A stretch of DNA of 64,000 nt from Paulinella micropora (GCA_009731375.1 BJOX01000016.1:1265523-1329522), one strand, 5' to 3'. Positions 42,821-56,144 are shown, counted from the stretch's first letter. The notes: a model not told the origin generated them from the sequence alone. Translations and numbers: made by a program.

Positions 42821-43015
42821 NNNNNNNNNNNNNNNNNNNNNNNNNNNNNNNNNNNNNNNNNNNNNNNNNNNNNNNNNNNNNNNNNNNNNNNNNNNNNNNN
42901 NNNNNNNNNNNNNNNNNNNNNNNNNNNNNNNNNNNNNNNNNNNNNNNNNNNNNNNNNNNNNNNNNNNNNNNNNNNNNNNNNNNNNNNNNNNNNNNNNNNN
43001 NNNNNNNNNNNNNNN
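42821..43015. other. Assembly gap (195 N)
   Basis: CT dinucleotide flanks both sides. Confidence 1.
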
Positions 43016-43109
43016 CTCTCTCTCTCTCTCTCTCTCCCAAGACTGATACAAGCTGCATGGCCTGAACCTTCCCCAGTACGACATCCTCCAGGAACGCTCA
43101 ACTTTCATG

Positions 43110-43166
<57 letters not shown>

Positions 43167-43206
43167 TCCCCTGTACGACATCCTCCAGGAACCCTCAACT
43201 TTCATG

Positions 43207-43240
<34 letters not shown>

Positions 43241-43283
43241 CCTTCCCTTGTACGACATCCTCCAGAAACCCTCAACTTTCATG

Positions 43284-43326
<43 letters not shown>

Positions 43327-43671
43327 TCCCCTGTAGGACATCCTCCAGGAACCCTCAACTTTTATGTAATATATATGTATAAATATATATATATTATATA
43401 TATATATATATATAAAACCTTCCCTTGTACGACATCCTCCAGGAACCCTCAACTTTCATGTAATATATATATATATATATATATAATATATATATTATAT
43501 ATATACATGTACGACATCCTGCAGGAACCCTCAACTTTCATGTATATCATTGTGTATATAATTTTTTTTTTAATATGAATTAAATAAATAAATAAATAAT
43601 TTTTTTTTTAATTTAAAAAAAAATTAAAAGAAGAACATATATATATATGTGTGTGTGTGTGTGCGTATAAA

Positions 43672-43707
<36 letters not shown>

Positions 43708-43800
43708 CATAAAGTTGAGGGTTCCTGCAGGATGTCGTGCAGGGGGAAAGGATATATGTATATACACATATATATCCACATGTATATATATATGATATAT

Positions 43801-43843
<43 letters not shown>

Positions 43844-43848
43844 TTCAT

Positions 43849-43891
<43 letters not shown>

Positions 43892-43971
43892 TATATATAT
43901 GTATATATATATAATGTATATATACTCACCTACAACTGTACTCCACCCTGCGGGTACCCTCAACTTTTATG

Positions 43972-43975
<4 letters not shown>
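43016..43975. repeat. AT array with TACGACATCCTCCAGGAACC cores, one inverted
   Basis: Six direct cores (near 43076, 43173, 43250, 43333, 43427 and 43510) of CCTGTACGACATCCTCCAGG then CCTCAACTTTCATGT, separated by AT repeats; one inverted copy near 43711-43750 and one diverged copy near 43940 that leads into GATA. The first (43036) and 42519 also share CCCAAGACTGATWCAAGC. A TTTA tract fills 43798-43890. Confidence 0.9.
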
Positions 43976-44064
<89 letters not shown>

Positions 44065-44110
44065 GGATAGATTGATAGATAGATAGGTAGGTAGGTAGGT
44101 AGATAGATAG
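43976..44110. repeat. GATA microsatellite
   Basis: GATA with a short GGTA run, leading into family C copy 7 on the minus strand. Confidence 0.95.
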
Positions 44111-44285
44111 ATGAGATATCGACTAATGTCAGAAAAAAGGAGCTTCTGATTTCGTCAACCAAGGAAGTCTGTGGGTAAAGTATTGACCCGATGCCCAGCT
44201 AAGCCGTGATGTTTGCACGGAAGGGACTGATACAGGCGATACCAAAGCTCCCTAGTACCAGGCGGGGCCAGGGCTCGTTCCATAA
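44111..44285 (-). mobile_element. Family C repeat copy 7 (minus strand, cut by gap)
   Basis: Reverse-complement 3' end of family C, reading GTCGATATCTCATC into TATC on the minus strand. It matches copy 6 closely and stops at the same base (CCATAA) against the following gap. Confidence 0.72.
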
Positions 44286-45232
44286 NNNNNNNNNNNNNNN
44301 NNNNNNNNNNNNNNNNNNNNNNNNNNNNNNNNNNNNNNNNNNNNNNNNNNNNNNNNNNNNNNNNNNNNNNNNNNNNNNNNNNNNNNNNNNNNNNNNNNNN
44401 NNNNNNNNNNNNNNNNNNNNNNNNNNNNNNNNNNNNNNNNNNNNNNNNNNNNNNNNNNNNNNNNNNNNNNNNNNNNNNNNNNNNNNNNNNNNNNNNNNNN
44501 NNNNNNNNNNNNNNNNNNNNNNNNNNNNNNNNNNNNNNNNNNNNNNNNNNNNNNNNNNNNNNNNNNNNNNNNNNNNNNNNNNNNNNNNNNNNNNNNNNNN
44601 NNNNNNNNNNNNNNNNNNNNNNNNNNNNNNNNNNNNNNNNNNNNNNNNNNNNNNNNNNNNNNNNNNNNNNNNNNNNNNNNNNNNNNNNNNNNNNNNNNNN
44701 NNNNNNNNNNNNNNNNNNNNNNNNNNNNNNNNNNNNNNNNNNNNNNNNNNNNNNNNNNNNNNNNNNNNNNNNNNNNNNNNNNNNNNNNNNNNNNNNNNNN
44801 NNNNNNNNNNNNNNNNNNNNNNNNNNNNNNNNNNNNNNNNNNNNNNNNNNNNNNNNNNNNNNNNNNNNNNNNNNNNNNNNNNNNNNNNNNNNNNNNNNNN
44901 NNNNNNNNNNNNNNNNNNNNNNNNNNNNNNNNNNNNNNNNNNNNNNNNNNNNNNNNNNNNNNNNNNNNNNNNNNNNNNNNNNNNNNNNNNNNNNNNNNNN
45001 NNNNNNNNNNNNNNNNNNNNNNNNNNNNNNNNNNNNNNNNNNNNNNNNNNNNNNNNNNNNNNNNNNNNNNNNNNNNNNNNNNNNNNNNNNNNNNNNNNNN
45101 NNNNNNNNNNNNNNNNNNNNNNNNNNNNNNNNNNNNNNNNNNNNNNNNNNNNNNNNNNNNNNNNNNNNNNNNNNNNNNNNNNNNNNNNNNNNNNNNNNNN
45201 NNNNNNNNNNNNNNNNNNNNNNNNNNNNNNNN
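44286..45232. other. Assembly gap (947 N)
   Basis: The largest gap in the window; it hides the 5' side of family C copy 7. GATA lies to the right. Confidence 1.
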
Positions 45233-46008
<776 letters not shown>

Positions 46009-46075
46009 ATGCATACATGCATGCATACATACATACATACATACATAGTATTACATCCTGCGGGCTTCCATATAT

Positions 46076-46132
<57 letters not shown>

Positions 46133-46196
46133 GTACATACATACGTACATTCATGCATTTATGTACACATAGATACAATAGTGCCCATACGGCGGT

Positions 46197-46241
<45 letters not shown>

Positions 46242-46446
46242 GTGTCTGTATGTATGTATGTATGTATGTTTGTTTGTTTTTTTTGTTTTGTTTTTTGGTT
46301 TGTTTGTTTGTTTGTCTGTATTGTTTTTTTACTTGTTTGTTTTTAGTTTTGTTTTTTTTTGTTTTGTTGTTTTGTGTTTTGTTGTGATTGTTTGTTTGTT
46401 TGTTTGTTTGTTTGTAGCATGGCTGTATGTATGTATGTTATGTATG

Positions 46447-46480
<34 letters not shown>
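46009..46480. repeat. TACA, AT and TTTG tracts
   Basis: TACA, then TTACATCCTGCGGGCTTCC (46050; a likely relative of the cores at 43.1-43.9 kb), AT (46081-46130), a short unassigned stretch, AT, TATG, and a T/G tract of TTTG units (46263-46415). Confidence 0.85.
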
Positions 46481-46800
46481 TGTCATGTATGTTATGTTAT
46501 GTTATGTTATGTTATGTTGTTATGTTATGTTATGTATGTATGTATGTGTTTATGTATGTAATTTTATGTTATGTTATGTTATGTTATGTTGTGTTATGTT
46601 ATGTTATGTTATGTTATGTTATGGTGTGGTGTGGTGTGGTGTGGTGTGGTGTGGTGTGGTGTGGTGTGGTGGTGTGGTGTGGTGTGTTGTGTGTCGTGTT
46701 GTGTCGTGTTGTGTTGTGTTGTGTTGTGTTGTGTTATGTTGTGTTATGTTGTGTTATGTTGTGTTATGTTGTGTTATGTTATGTAGGTATGTATGTAATG
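46481..46800. repeat. TTATG then GGTGT/TTGTG pentanucleotide tract
   Basis: TTATG changes to TGGTG (46621-46685), then to TGTTG and back to TTATG. The central part is strongly G/T biased. Confidence 0.92.
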
Positions 46801-46934
46801 TATGTATGTATGTATGTATGTAATGTATGCATGTAATGTATGTATGTAATGTATGTATGTAATGTATGTATGTAATGTATGTATGTATGTATGTATTTAT
46901 GTATTTATGTATTTATGTATGTATGTATGTATGT

Positions 46935-46966
<32 letters not shown>

Positions 46967-48035
46967 TGTTATATGTATGTATGTATACATGTATGTATGT
47001 ATATATGTATGGATGCATGTAACATGCATGTATGCATGCATGCATGTATGTACGTATGCATGTATGTATGTATGTATGTATGTATGTATGTATGTATGTA
47101 TTTATGTATGCATGTGTGTATGCATGTATGTGTGTATGTATGTATGTATGTATGTATGTATGTATGTATGTATGTATGCATGTATGTATGCATGTATGTA
47201 TGCATGTATGTATGTATGTATGTATGTATGTATGTATGTATGTATGCATTTTGTATGCATGCATGCATGCTTGCATGTATGTATGTATGTATGTATGTAT
47301 GTATGTATGTGTGTGTGTATGTATGTGTATGTATGAATGTATGTATGAATGTATGTATGTATGTATGTATGTATGTATATATGTATGTATATATGCATGT
47401 ATGTATGCATGTATGTATGTATGTATGTATGTATGTATGTATGTATGTATGCATGTATGTATATTTTGTGTGTGCATGTTTGCATGTTTGTTATGTATGT
47501 ATGTATGTATGTATGTATGTATGTATGTATGTATGTATGTATGTCTGTATGTATGTATGTATGTATTATGTATGTATGTATGTATGTATGTATGTATGTA
47601 TGTATGTGTGTATGTGTGTATGTATGTATGTATGTATGTATGTATGTATGTCTCAGGTGGGTCTATCTATCTATCTAGATATCTAGGAATTGGATATCTA
47701 TCTATCTGTATATATATATATAATGTATATATATATACATATATCCATCCATCCATCCACCTATCTATCTATCTATCTTTCTATCTATCCATATGTATGT
47801 ATGCATGTATGTATGTATGTATGTATGCAATGTATGTATGTATGTATGTATGTATGTATGTATGTATGTATTTATCTGTATGTATGTATGTATGTATGTA
47901 TGTATGTATGTATGTATGCATGTATGTATGTATGTATGTATGTATGTATGTATGTATGTATGTATGTATGTATGTATATGTGTATTTATGTATGTATGTA
48001 TGTATGACAGGTGGGTGCCAATCTGGATGTAAGGT
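46801..48035. repeat. TATG array
   Basis: TATG with AATG, GCATG and TGTG variants. Two related non-repeat joints, TCTCAGGTGGGTCTATC (47650) and GACAGGTGGGTGCCAATC (48006), flank a TATC/TA/TATG section. Confidence 0.92.
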
Positions 48036-48038
48036 AAT

Positions 48039-48084
<46 letters not shown>

Positions 48085-48113
48085 GGATGGATGGATGGAT
48101 GGATGGATGGATG

Positions 48114-48193
<80 letters not shown>

Positions 48194-48238
48194 TATGGAT
48201 GGATAGATGGATGGATGGATGGATGATAGATAGATAGC

Positions 48239-48335
<97 letters not shown>

Positions 48336-48355
48336 GGATGGATGGATGGATGGAT
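48036..48355. repeat. GATA and GATG microsatellite
   Basis: GATA with GGAT/GATG runs near 48080-48115, 48195-48225 and 48332-48355. Confidence 0.95.
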
Positions 48356-48374
48356 NNNNNNNNNNNNNNNNNNN
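48356..48374. other. Assembly gap (19 N)
   Basis: Gap within GATG/GGTA repeat. Confidence 1.
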
Positions 48375-48387
48375 GTAGGTAGATAGG

Positions 48388-48482
<95 letters not shown>

Positions 48483-48666
48483 CTAGGTAGGTAGGTAGGT
48501 AGGTAGGTAGATAGATAGGTAGGTAGGTAGGTGGATAGATAGGTAGGTAAGTAGGTAGATAGTTAGATAGATAGGTAGGTAGATAGGTAGGTAGGTAGAC
48601 AGGTAGGTAGGTAGGTAGAGAAGAGATAGAAAGATAAAGAGATAGATAGATAGATAGATAGATAGG

Positions 48667-48755
<89 letters not shown>

Positions 48756-48756
48756 G

Positions 48757-48804
<48 letters not shown>

Positions 48805-48805
48805 T
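48375..48805. repeat. GATA and GGTA microsatellite
   Basis: GATA, GGTA, then GATA again. No gene is visible. Confidence 0.95.
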
Positions 48806-48952
48806 AGCTGCTTTTGCTAAAAAGGTCAATATACTCTATCGATCATACTATATGTTATATTCCATTCAATTATATTGTATTATTTTTTATAGTTTTTTAT
48901 ATTATGTCACACTAATATACCTTACCACCATTTGCTTGGGCTAAAGGGTCAA
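48806..48952. other. Short AT-rich unassigned segment
   Basis: About 147 bp beginning AGCTGCTTTTGCTAAAAAGG and ending GGCTAAAGGGTCAAATT. It is AT-rich, with no open frame, and GATA and TATC lie on its two sides. The end strings GCTAAAAAGGTCAA and GCTAAAGGGTCAA are imperfect direct repeats, so it may be two cores of an array. Confidence 0.5.
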
Positions 48953-48955
48953 ATT

Positions 48956-49039
<84 letters not shown>

Positions 49040-49067
49040 CCTATCTATCTATCTATCTATCTATCTA
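48953..49067. repeat. TATC microsatellite
   Basis: TATC running up to a 10-N gap. Confidence 0.95.
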
Positions 49068-49077
49068 NNNNNNNNNN
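49068..49077. other. Assembly gap (10 N) at a TATC-to-GGAT switch
   Basis: The repeat strand changes across the gap, so the join may not reflect true adjacency. Confidence 1.
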
Positions 49078-49098
49078 GGATGGATGGATGGATGGATG

Positions 49099-49133
<35 letters not shown>

Positions 49134-49162
49134 TGATAGATGGATGGATGGATGGATGGATG

Positions 49163-49196
<34 letters not shown>
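49078..49196. repeat. GATG/GATA microsatellite
   Basis: Two GGAT runs, each followed by a GATA run. Confidence 0.95.
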
Positions 49197-49315
49197 NNNN
49201 NNNNNNNNNNNNNNNNNNNNNNNNNNNNNNNNNNNNNNNNNNNNNNNNNNNNNNNNNNNNNNNNNNNNNNNNNNNNNNNNNNNNNNNNNNNNNNNNNNNN
49301 NNNNNNNNNNNNNNN
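49197..49315. other. Assembly gap (119 N) beside a G homopolymer
   Basis: The sequence resumes with GAG and a G run of about 25. Confidence 1.
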
Positions 49316-52135
49316 GAGGGGGGGGGGGGGGGGGGGGGGGGGGGAATCTGAGAAGGAGAAGGAGGAGGAAAAGGAGAAGGAGATGGCGAAGGAGAAGGAG
49401 AAGGAGAAGGAAGAAGAGAAGAAGGGAGACGAGAAGAAGGGAGAAGGACAAGGAGAAAGAGAAGGAGAAAGCGAAGGAGAAGGAGGAGAAGGGAGAAGGA
49501 GAAAGAGAAGGGAGAAGGAGAAGGAGAAAGAGAAAGAGAAGAAGGGATAAGGAGAAGGAGAAGGAAAAGGGATAAGGAGAAGGAGAAGGAAAAGGGATAA
49601 GGAGAAGGAGAAGGAGAAAGAGAAGAAGGGATAAGAACAAGGAGAAGGAAAAGGGATAAGGAGAAGGAGGAGAAAGAAAAGGACAATGGATAAGAAGAAG
49701 AGGAGAAGGGATAAGGAGAAGGAGAAGGAGAAGGAGAAAGAGAAGAAGGAGAAAGAGAAGGAGAAAAAGAAAGAGAAGAAGTGATAGGGAGAAGGAGAAG
49801 GAGAAGGGATAAGGAGAAGGAGAAGGAGAAGGAGAAAGAGAAGAAGGGATAAAAAGAAGGAGAAGGAGAAGGAGAAGGGATAATGAGAAGGAGAAGGAGA
49901 AGGAGACGGGATAAGGGATAAGGAGAAGGAGAAAGAGAAGAAGGAGAAAGAGAAGGAGAAAGAGAAAGAGAAGAAGGGATAAGGAGAAGGAGAAGGAGAT
50001 AGAGAAGAAGGAGAAGGAGAAAGAGAAAGAGAAAGAGAAGGAAAGGAGAAGGAGAAGAGAAGGAGGAGAAGGAAAGGAGAAGGAGAAGGAGAAAGAGAAG
50101 AAGGAGAAGGAGAAAGAGAAAGAGAAGGAAAGGAGAAGGAGAAGAGAAGGAGGAGAAGAACATGACGGAGAAGGAGGACGAGAAGAAGGAGAAGGAGAAG
50201 GGATAAGGAGAAGGACAAGGAGAAAGAGAAGAAGGAGAAAGAGAAAGAGAAGAAGGGATAAGGAGAAGGGGAAGGAGAAGGGATAAGGAGAAGGTAAAGG
50301 AGAAAGAGAAGAAGGAGAAGGAGAAAGAGAATAAGGATAAGAGAAAGAGAAAGAGAAGGAAAGGAGAAGGAGAAGAGAAGGAGGAGAAGAACATGACGGA
50401 GAAGGAGGACGAGAAGAAGGAGAAGGAGAAGGGATAAAGAGAAGGAGAAGGAGAAGGAGAAAGAGAAGAAGGAGAAAGAGAAAGAGAAGAAGGATAAGGA
50501 GAAGGAGAGGGAGAAGGGATAGGTGAAGGAGGACAAGAAAAAGGAGAAGGAGAAGGGATGAGGTAGGAGAAGGAGGACAAGAAGACGGAGAAGGAGAAGG
50601 GATAAGGTAGGCAAGTGGGTTGAAGGCAGAGCGTTAGTCAGAAGAAGAAGGAGAAGGAGAAGGGATAAAGTAGGAGAAGGAGGACAAGAAGAAGGAGAAG
50701 GAGAAGGGATCAAGTAGGAGAAGGAGGACAAGAAGAAGGAGAAGGAGAAGGGATAAAGTAGGAGAAGGAGGACAAGAAGAAGGAGAACGAGAAGGGATAA
50801 AGTAGGAGAAGGAGGACAAGAAGAAGGAGAAGTGATAAGGTAGGAGAAGGAGGACAAGAAGAAGGAGCAGGAGAAGGGATAAGGTAGGAGGAGGACAAGA
50901 AGAAGGAGAAGGAGAAGGGATAAGGTAGGAGGAGGAGGACAAGAGGAAGGAGAAGGAGAAGGGATAAGGTAGGAGGACAAGAAGAAGGAGAAGGAGAAGG
51001 AGAATGGATAAGGTAGGAGAGGGAGGACAAGAAGAAGGAGAAGGAGAAGGGAGAAGGAGAAGGAGGAGGAGGACAAGAAGAAGGAGAAGGAGAAGGGATA
51101 AGGTAGGAGAAGGAGGACAAGAAGAAGGAGAAGGAGAAGGAGAAGGGATAAAGTAGGAGAAGGAGGACAAGAAGAAGGAGAAGGAACAGGGATAAGGTGG
51201 GAGAAGGAGGACAAGAAGAAGGAAAAGGAGAAGGGATAAGGTAGGCAAGTGGGTTGAAGGTAGAGCTTTAAGTCAGAGAATGAGAATGGGAATGAAAAGG
51301 CGAAGGAGATGGAGTATGAGCAGGAGAAGGAGAAGGAGAAGAAGGAGAAGGAGAAGGAGAGGAGAAGCAGGAGAAGGAGAATGATGAGAAGGAGGAGGAG
51401 AATGAGAATGATGAGAAGGAGGAGGAGAATGAGAATGAGAATGAGGAGGATGAGAATAAGAATGGCGATGGTGTGTAGGGATAAGGTAGGCAAATGGGTG
51501 AAAGGAGAACGAGAAGGAGGGAGAAGGAGAAGGAGGAGGAGAAGGAGGAGAAGAAGGAGGGAAAGGAGGAGAATGAGAATGAGAATGAGAATGGCGATGG
51601 GGTGTAGGGATAAGGTAGGCAAATAGGTGAAAGGAGAATGAGAAGGAGGGAGAAGGAGAAGGAGAAGGAGGAGAAGAAGGAGAAGGAGAAGAAGGAGAAT
51701 GAGGAGAATGAGAATGAGAATGAGAAGGAGGATGAGAATGGCGATGGTGTGTAGGGATAAGGTAGGAAAATGGGTGAAAGGAGAATGAGAAGGAGGGAGA
51801 AGGAGAAGGATGAGGAGGAGGAGAAGGAGAAGGAGAAGGAGAAGAAGATGAAGGAGGAGGAGAAGGAGGAGGAGAAGGCGAATGAGAAGGAGGATGAGAA
51901 TGAGAATGGCGATGGTGTGTAGGGATAAGGTAGGAAAATGGGTGAAAGGAGAATGAGAAGGAGGGAGAAGGAGAAGGAGGAGGAGAAGGAGGAGAATGAG
52001 AACGCGAATGAGAAGGAGGACGAGAAGGAGAAGGAGAAGGAGGAGGAGAAGGAGAATAAGAATGAGAATGAGGATGGTAATGGTGTATAGGGATAAAGTA
52101 GGCAAATGGGTGAAGGGCAAAGTCCTTACGATCCA
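49316..52135. repeat. 2.8-kb near-polypurine minisatellite
   Basis: The plus strand is almost all A and G. After a G run come GGAGAAGGAGAAAGAGAA units, some joined by GGGATAAG (49316-50520), then units of roughly 45-55 bp with GGGATAAGGTAGGAGAAGG and AGGACAAGAAG (50520-51245), then about five longer units with GGCGATGGTGTGTAGGGATA and GGGTGAAAGGAGAATG (51464-52110; about 130-180 bp each). Frames of up to about 1000 codons on the minus strand (Ser/Phe/Leu/Pro) are translated repeat. Long mirror-like purine tracts can form triplex DNA. Confidence 0.93.
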
Positions 52136-52215
52136 CGGCACCAAAGCCTTTATCACTTTCCCGGGGTATGTATGTATGTATGTATGTATGTATGTATGTA
52201 TGTTTTGTATGTATG

Positions 52216-52257
<42 letters not shown>

Positions 52258-52300
52258 ACATATATATATATGTATATATATATATATGTGTGTGTGTGTG

Positions 52301-52335
<35 letters not shown>

Positions 52336-52567
52336 TGTACTTTGCACGGCACTAAAGCCTTTATCACATTCCCGGCGTATGTATGTATGTATGTATGTAT
52401 GTATGTATGTTATATATATATATATATATATATATATGCAATATATATGTATATATATATATGCATGTACTTTGCACGCCACTAAAGCCTTTATCACCTT
52501 CCCGGGGTATGTATGTATGTATGTATGTATGTATGTATGTATGTATGTATGTATGTATGTATGTATA
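52136..52567. repeat. Three-unit GCCTTTATCACTTTCCCGGG array
   Basis: Three cores (near 52136, 52348 and 52478) of CACGGCACYAAAGCC and TTTATCACNTTCCCGG, each followed by TATG and AT/TATG tracts. Spacings are about 210 and 130 bp. Confidence 0.9.
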
Positions 52568-52655
52568 GGTGAGGTGAGGAATGGAACTAAGTACCATGTA
52601 TGTATGTATGTATGTATGTATGTATGTATGTATGTATGTATGTATGCATGCATGC

Positions 52656-52696
<41 letters not shown>

Positions 52697-52779
52697 GGTG
52701 GGGTGAGGAATGAAACTAAGTACCATACACAGAGAGGGATATGTATGTATGCATGTATGCATGCATGTATGTATTTGTG

Positions 52780-52822
<43 letters not shown>

Positions 52823-52859
52823 ATATCTATATATCTATATATCTATCTATCTATCTATA

Positions 52860-52914
<55 letters not shown>

Positions 52915-52975
52915 GTAGGTGGGGTGAGGAATGGAACGAAGTACTATGCATAGAGAGAGAAGTATGGCGTTTCGC
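52568..52975. repeat. Three-unit GGTGAGGAATGRAACTAAGT array
   Basis: Cores near 52566, 52697 and 52917, separated by TATG and TATC tracts. The third passes into unassigned sequence at about 52960. Confidence 0.9.
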
Positions 52976-53254
52976 TCCCGTAGGACATTTCACTCAGTAC
53001 CCAGGTAGGTAAGCACAAGCGCAAATTTCCGGCCAGGAAATATTTCGGCCAGTGATTTTTCACCGCAGAATACGTTGTTTTTGCACAAACATTTGGGGTG
53101 GCCGGAATTTTTCCCTAGTCTTTTCACCGCAGGATACGTTTTTTTTTTTTTGCCAAAATTTGATTTGGCCGAAATTTTTCGCCTTGTCCTTAGTCATTTT
53201 ACACCCAGGATTTTTCCCGGGTTTCTGGTGCCACTTTCTGCGTTTGCGGCCATA
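52976..53254. other. Unassigned low-repeat segment with short tandem motifs
   Basis: About 280 bp with two copies of TTTTCACCGCAGRATACGTT (53058 and 53121) and related TTTGGCCGAAATTTTTCGCC-type motifs. No gene recognised; probably a degenerate transposable element or minisatellite. Confidence 0.5.
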
Positions 53255-53629
53255 CTAGTATATTATGCGGCTGGCCACAAATTTTGACGTGTTTTGTCGG
53301 CGAGCCGAGCCGGGCCGGCGAGTGAAAAAAAAACACGTCAAATATGGCGCGCTGCATATGTAGTTTTTATCGGTAACCTGACCACATTTTGTGGCCTGGT
53401 CTGCGGTGGCACGTTCACACCCCAGACACGCAGACATCTGGGTGGTGTAGAAGGCGCCCAAAACATTCACTAGGTATTGATTTGTCGGTAACCTCCACAT
53501 AATGTGGTCAGGTTACCGATAAGACTTCATATGCGGCGCGCCGAATTTGACGTGTTTTGCGAGCTCGCCGGCCTGGCCGGCTCGCCCGCAAAACACGTCA
53601 AATTTCTGGCAAGCCGCATAACATACGAG
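53255..53629. mobile_element. 375-bp element with about 130-bp terminal inverted repeats
   Basis: The left end CTAGTATATTATGCGGC and the right end (reverse complement CTCGTATGTTATGCGGC) start arms of about 130 bp that stay complementary through TTTGACGTGTTTTG, GGCGCGC and CGGTAACCTGACCACAT. Each arm holds its own smaller inverted repeat (TTTGACGTGTTTTGC against GCAAAACACGTCAAAT around a GGCCGG-rich loop). About 110 bp of unique sequence lies between the arms. There is no coding capacity; it is a foldback/MITE-type element of unknown superfamily. Confidence 0.8.
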
Positions 53630-53920
53630 GATGGGTTGCTTGATTTTTTTTTGGGGGGGGGGGGCTCCAGTACACAATGTTTACTCTTGATTCAGGTAAA
53701 AGACATGACTATCGTACATGTTGTATTTTAGGTGTACATGTATGCAAGCCATGTCCAACGGAATTTGCGGTCGATTTTGTGGAAATATTCACTTTGCGGT
53801 CGAATTTGTGGAAAAATTCTATTTTGCGGTCGATTTGTGAAAAATTTCAATTTTTCGGTCGATTTGCAGAAAAGTTCTAGTCTAAGCGTTCTTTTGCATA
53901 CATAGTACATAGAAACAGAC
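53630..53920. repeat. G run, unassigned sequence and TTTGCGGTCGATTTGTGG tandem repeat
   Basis: A T8G11 tract near 53644, about 90 bp of unassigned sequence, then four diverged copies of a unit of about 33 bp, GCGGTCGATTTGTGGAAA (53765-53880). Confidence 0.75.
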
Positions 53921-53927
53921 ATACATG

Positions 53928-53958
<31 letters not shown>

Positions 53959-54027
53959 GCATATGCATATACATACATGTCAAGGCCAACCTTGGCCTAT
54001 AAATATATAACATATAATTTAGACATG

Positions 54028-54077
<50 letters not shown>

Positions 54078-54147
54078 TGTCAAGGCCAAGCTTGGCCTAT
54101 AAATATATAACATATAACATAGACATGTACATATACATATACATATT

Positions 54148-54195
<48 letters not shown>

Positions 54196-54262
54196 TGTCA
54201 AGGCCAACCTTGGTCTATAAATATATAACATATAACATAGACATGTACATATACATATACAT

Positions 54263-54297
<35 letters not shown>

Positions 54298-54354
54298 TGT
54301 CAAGGCCAACCTTGGCCTATAAATATATATCATATAACATATAATTTATAACAT

Positions 54355-54423
<69 letters not shown>

Positions 54424-54454
54424 AAGATAGATAGATAGATATAGATAAATAGAC

Positions 54455-54512
<58 letters not shown>

Positions 54513-54602
54513 CATAGTGAAATGTGTGTATGTATTTTGTTAGCGGATCAAGTTGACTCGTGTGGAGTAGTAAACATACAATATACATATACATATACAT
54601 AA
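53921..54602. repeat. ACATAT array with GTCAAGGCCAACCTTGGCCT cores, then GATA
   Basis: Four cores (near 53978, 54079, 54197 and 54299) of GTCAAGGCCAASCTTGGYCT plus ATAAATATATAACATATAA, separated by ACATAT hexanucleotide; GGCCAACCTTGGCC is a near-palindrome. GATA follows (54356-54512), then a second core family, GCGGATCAAGTTGACTCG, near 54543. Confidence 0.9.
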
Positions 54603-54753
54603 TTAGTATATTATGCGGCTAGCAACAAATTTGACGTATTTTGCGGGCGAGGCGAGCCGGGCCGGCGAGCCCGCAAAACACGTCAAATTTGGCGCGCCGC
54701 ATATGTAGTTTTATCGATAACCTGACCACATTTTGTGGAGGTGACCGATAAAA
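54603..54753. mobile_element. Partial copy of the 375-bp inverted-repeat element
   Basis: About 150 bp matching the left arm of 53255-53629, beginning TTAGTATATTATGCGGC. Its inner stem is more complete here (TTTGACGTATTTTGCGGGC against GCCCGCAAAACACGTCAAA). It ends GGAGGTGACCGATAAAA, inverted relative to TTTTATCGATAACCT. Only one arm is present. Confidence 0.75.
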
Positions 54754-54859
54754 CGTAGTGAAATTTGTGTATGTATTTTTTTGTTAGCGGATCAAGTTGA
54801 CTCGTGTGGAGTATTAAACATACAATATACATATACATATACATGTGCATATACATATG

Positions 54860-54892
<33 letters not shown>

Positions 54893-55133
54893 GTACATAT
54901 ACATGTACATATACATGTACATGTACGTGTACATATACATATACATGTACATATACATGTACATATACATGTACATGTACATTTACCTATACATTTACAT
55001 ATACATATACATATACATATACATAAACGTCAAGGCCAACCTTGGCCTGTAAATATATAACATATAACATATAACATATAACATAGTATCTATCTATCTA
55101 TCTATCTACCTACCTACCTACCTACCTACATAT

Positions 55134-55168
<35 letters not shown>

Positions 55169-55277
55169 CATATAGTGAAATGTGTGTATGTACTTTGTTA
55201 GCGGATTAAGTTGACTCGTGTGGAGTATTAAACATATAATATACATATACATATACATATACATGTACATATACATG

Positions 55278-55313
<36 letters not shown>

Positions 55314-55379
55314 GACATAGACATAGACATAGACATAGACATAGACATAGACATATACATATACACATACATATACATG

Positions 55380-55420
<41 letters not shown>

Positions 55421-55458
55421 GTACATGTACATACACACGCACACAAACACACACACAC

Positions 55459-55510
<52 letters not shown>

Positions 55511-55524
55511 TCACATACACATAC

Positions 55525-55607
<83 letters not shown>

Positions 55608-55620
55608 ATATGTGCATGTA
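54754..55620. repeat. ACATAT/ACATGT arrays with GCGGATCAAGTTGACTCG cores
   Basis: Cores near 54786 and 55199 (GTTAGCGGATYAAGTTGACT), one CAAGGCCAACCTTGGCCT core near 55030, ACATAT hexanucleotide with ACATGT and ACATAG variants, TATC/TACC (55086-55170), CA and AT dinucleotides (55436-55505). Confidence 0.9.
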
Positions 55621-55969
55621 TTTTCGTAGCAGAGCAAGTTGACTTATGTATATGTATATGTATGTATGTATTTATGTATTTATCTATGTATGTATGGATG
55701 GATATATATGTATGTGTATGTATTTTCGTTGCAGAGTAAGTTGACTTATGTGAATGTATGTGTATGTGTATGTATGTATGTATGTATGTATGTATGTATG
55801 TATGTATGTATGTATGTGTGTATGTATGTATATATGTATGTATGAATGAAGTAGCAAACGTATGTATGAATATGTGTATGTATGTATGTATATATGTATG
55901 TATGTATGCATGCATGTATGTATGTATGTATGTATGTGTATGTATGTGAAATAGCAAGCGTATGTATGA

Positions 55970-56002
<33 letters not shown>

Positions 56003-56060
56003 TGTATGTATGTGTATGTATGTATGTGTATGTATAATGTTAGAAGGGCAAGTTGACGCA
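55621..56060. repeat. TATG array with GCAGAGYAAGTTGACTTATG cores
   Basis: Cores near 55629, 55731 and 56040 (the last diverged: GAAGGGCAAGTTGACGCATG), plus two GAARTAGCAARCGTATGTATG joints near 55848 and 55948, in TATG repeat. They are related to the AAGTTGACTCG cores upstream. Confidence 0.88.
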
Positions 56061-56067
56061 TGGGGAG

Positions 56068-56144
<77 letters not shown>

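Noticed and set aside
49057-52261. Minus-strand frames of 500-1000 codons rich in Ser, Phe, Leu and Pro
   Set aside because: Translated polypyrimidine minisatellite; one frame runs through N gaps and TATC. No gene features.
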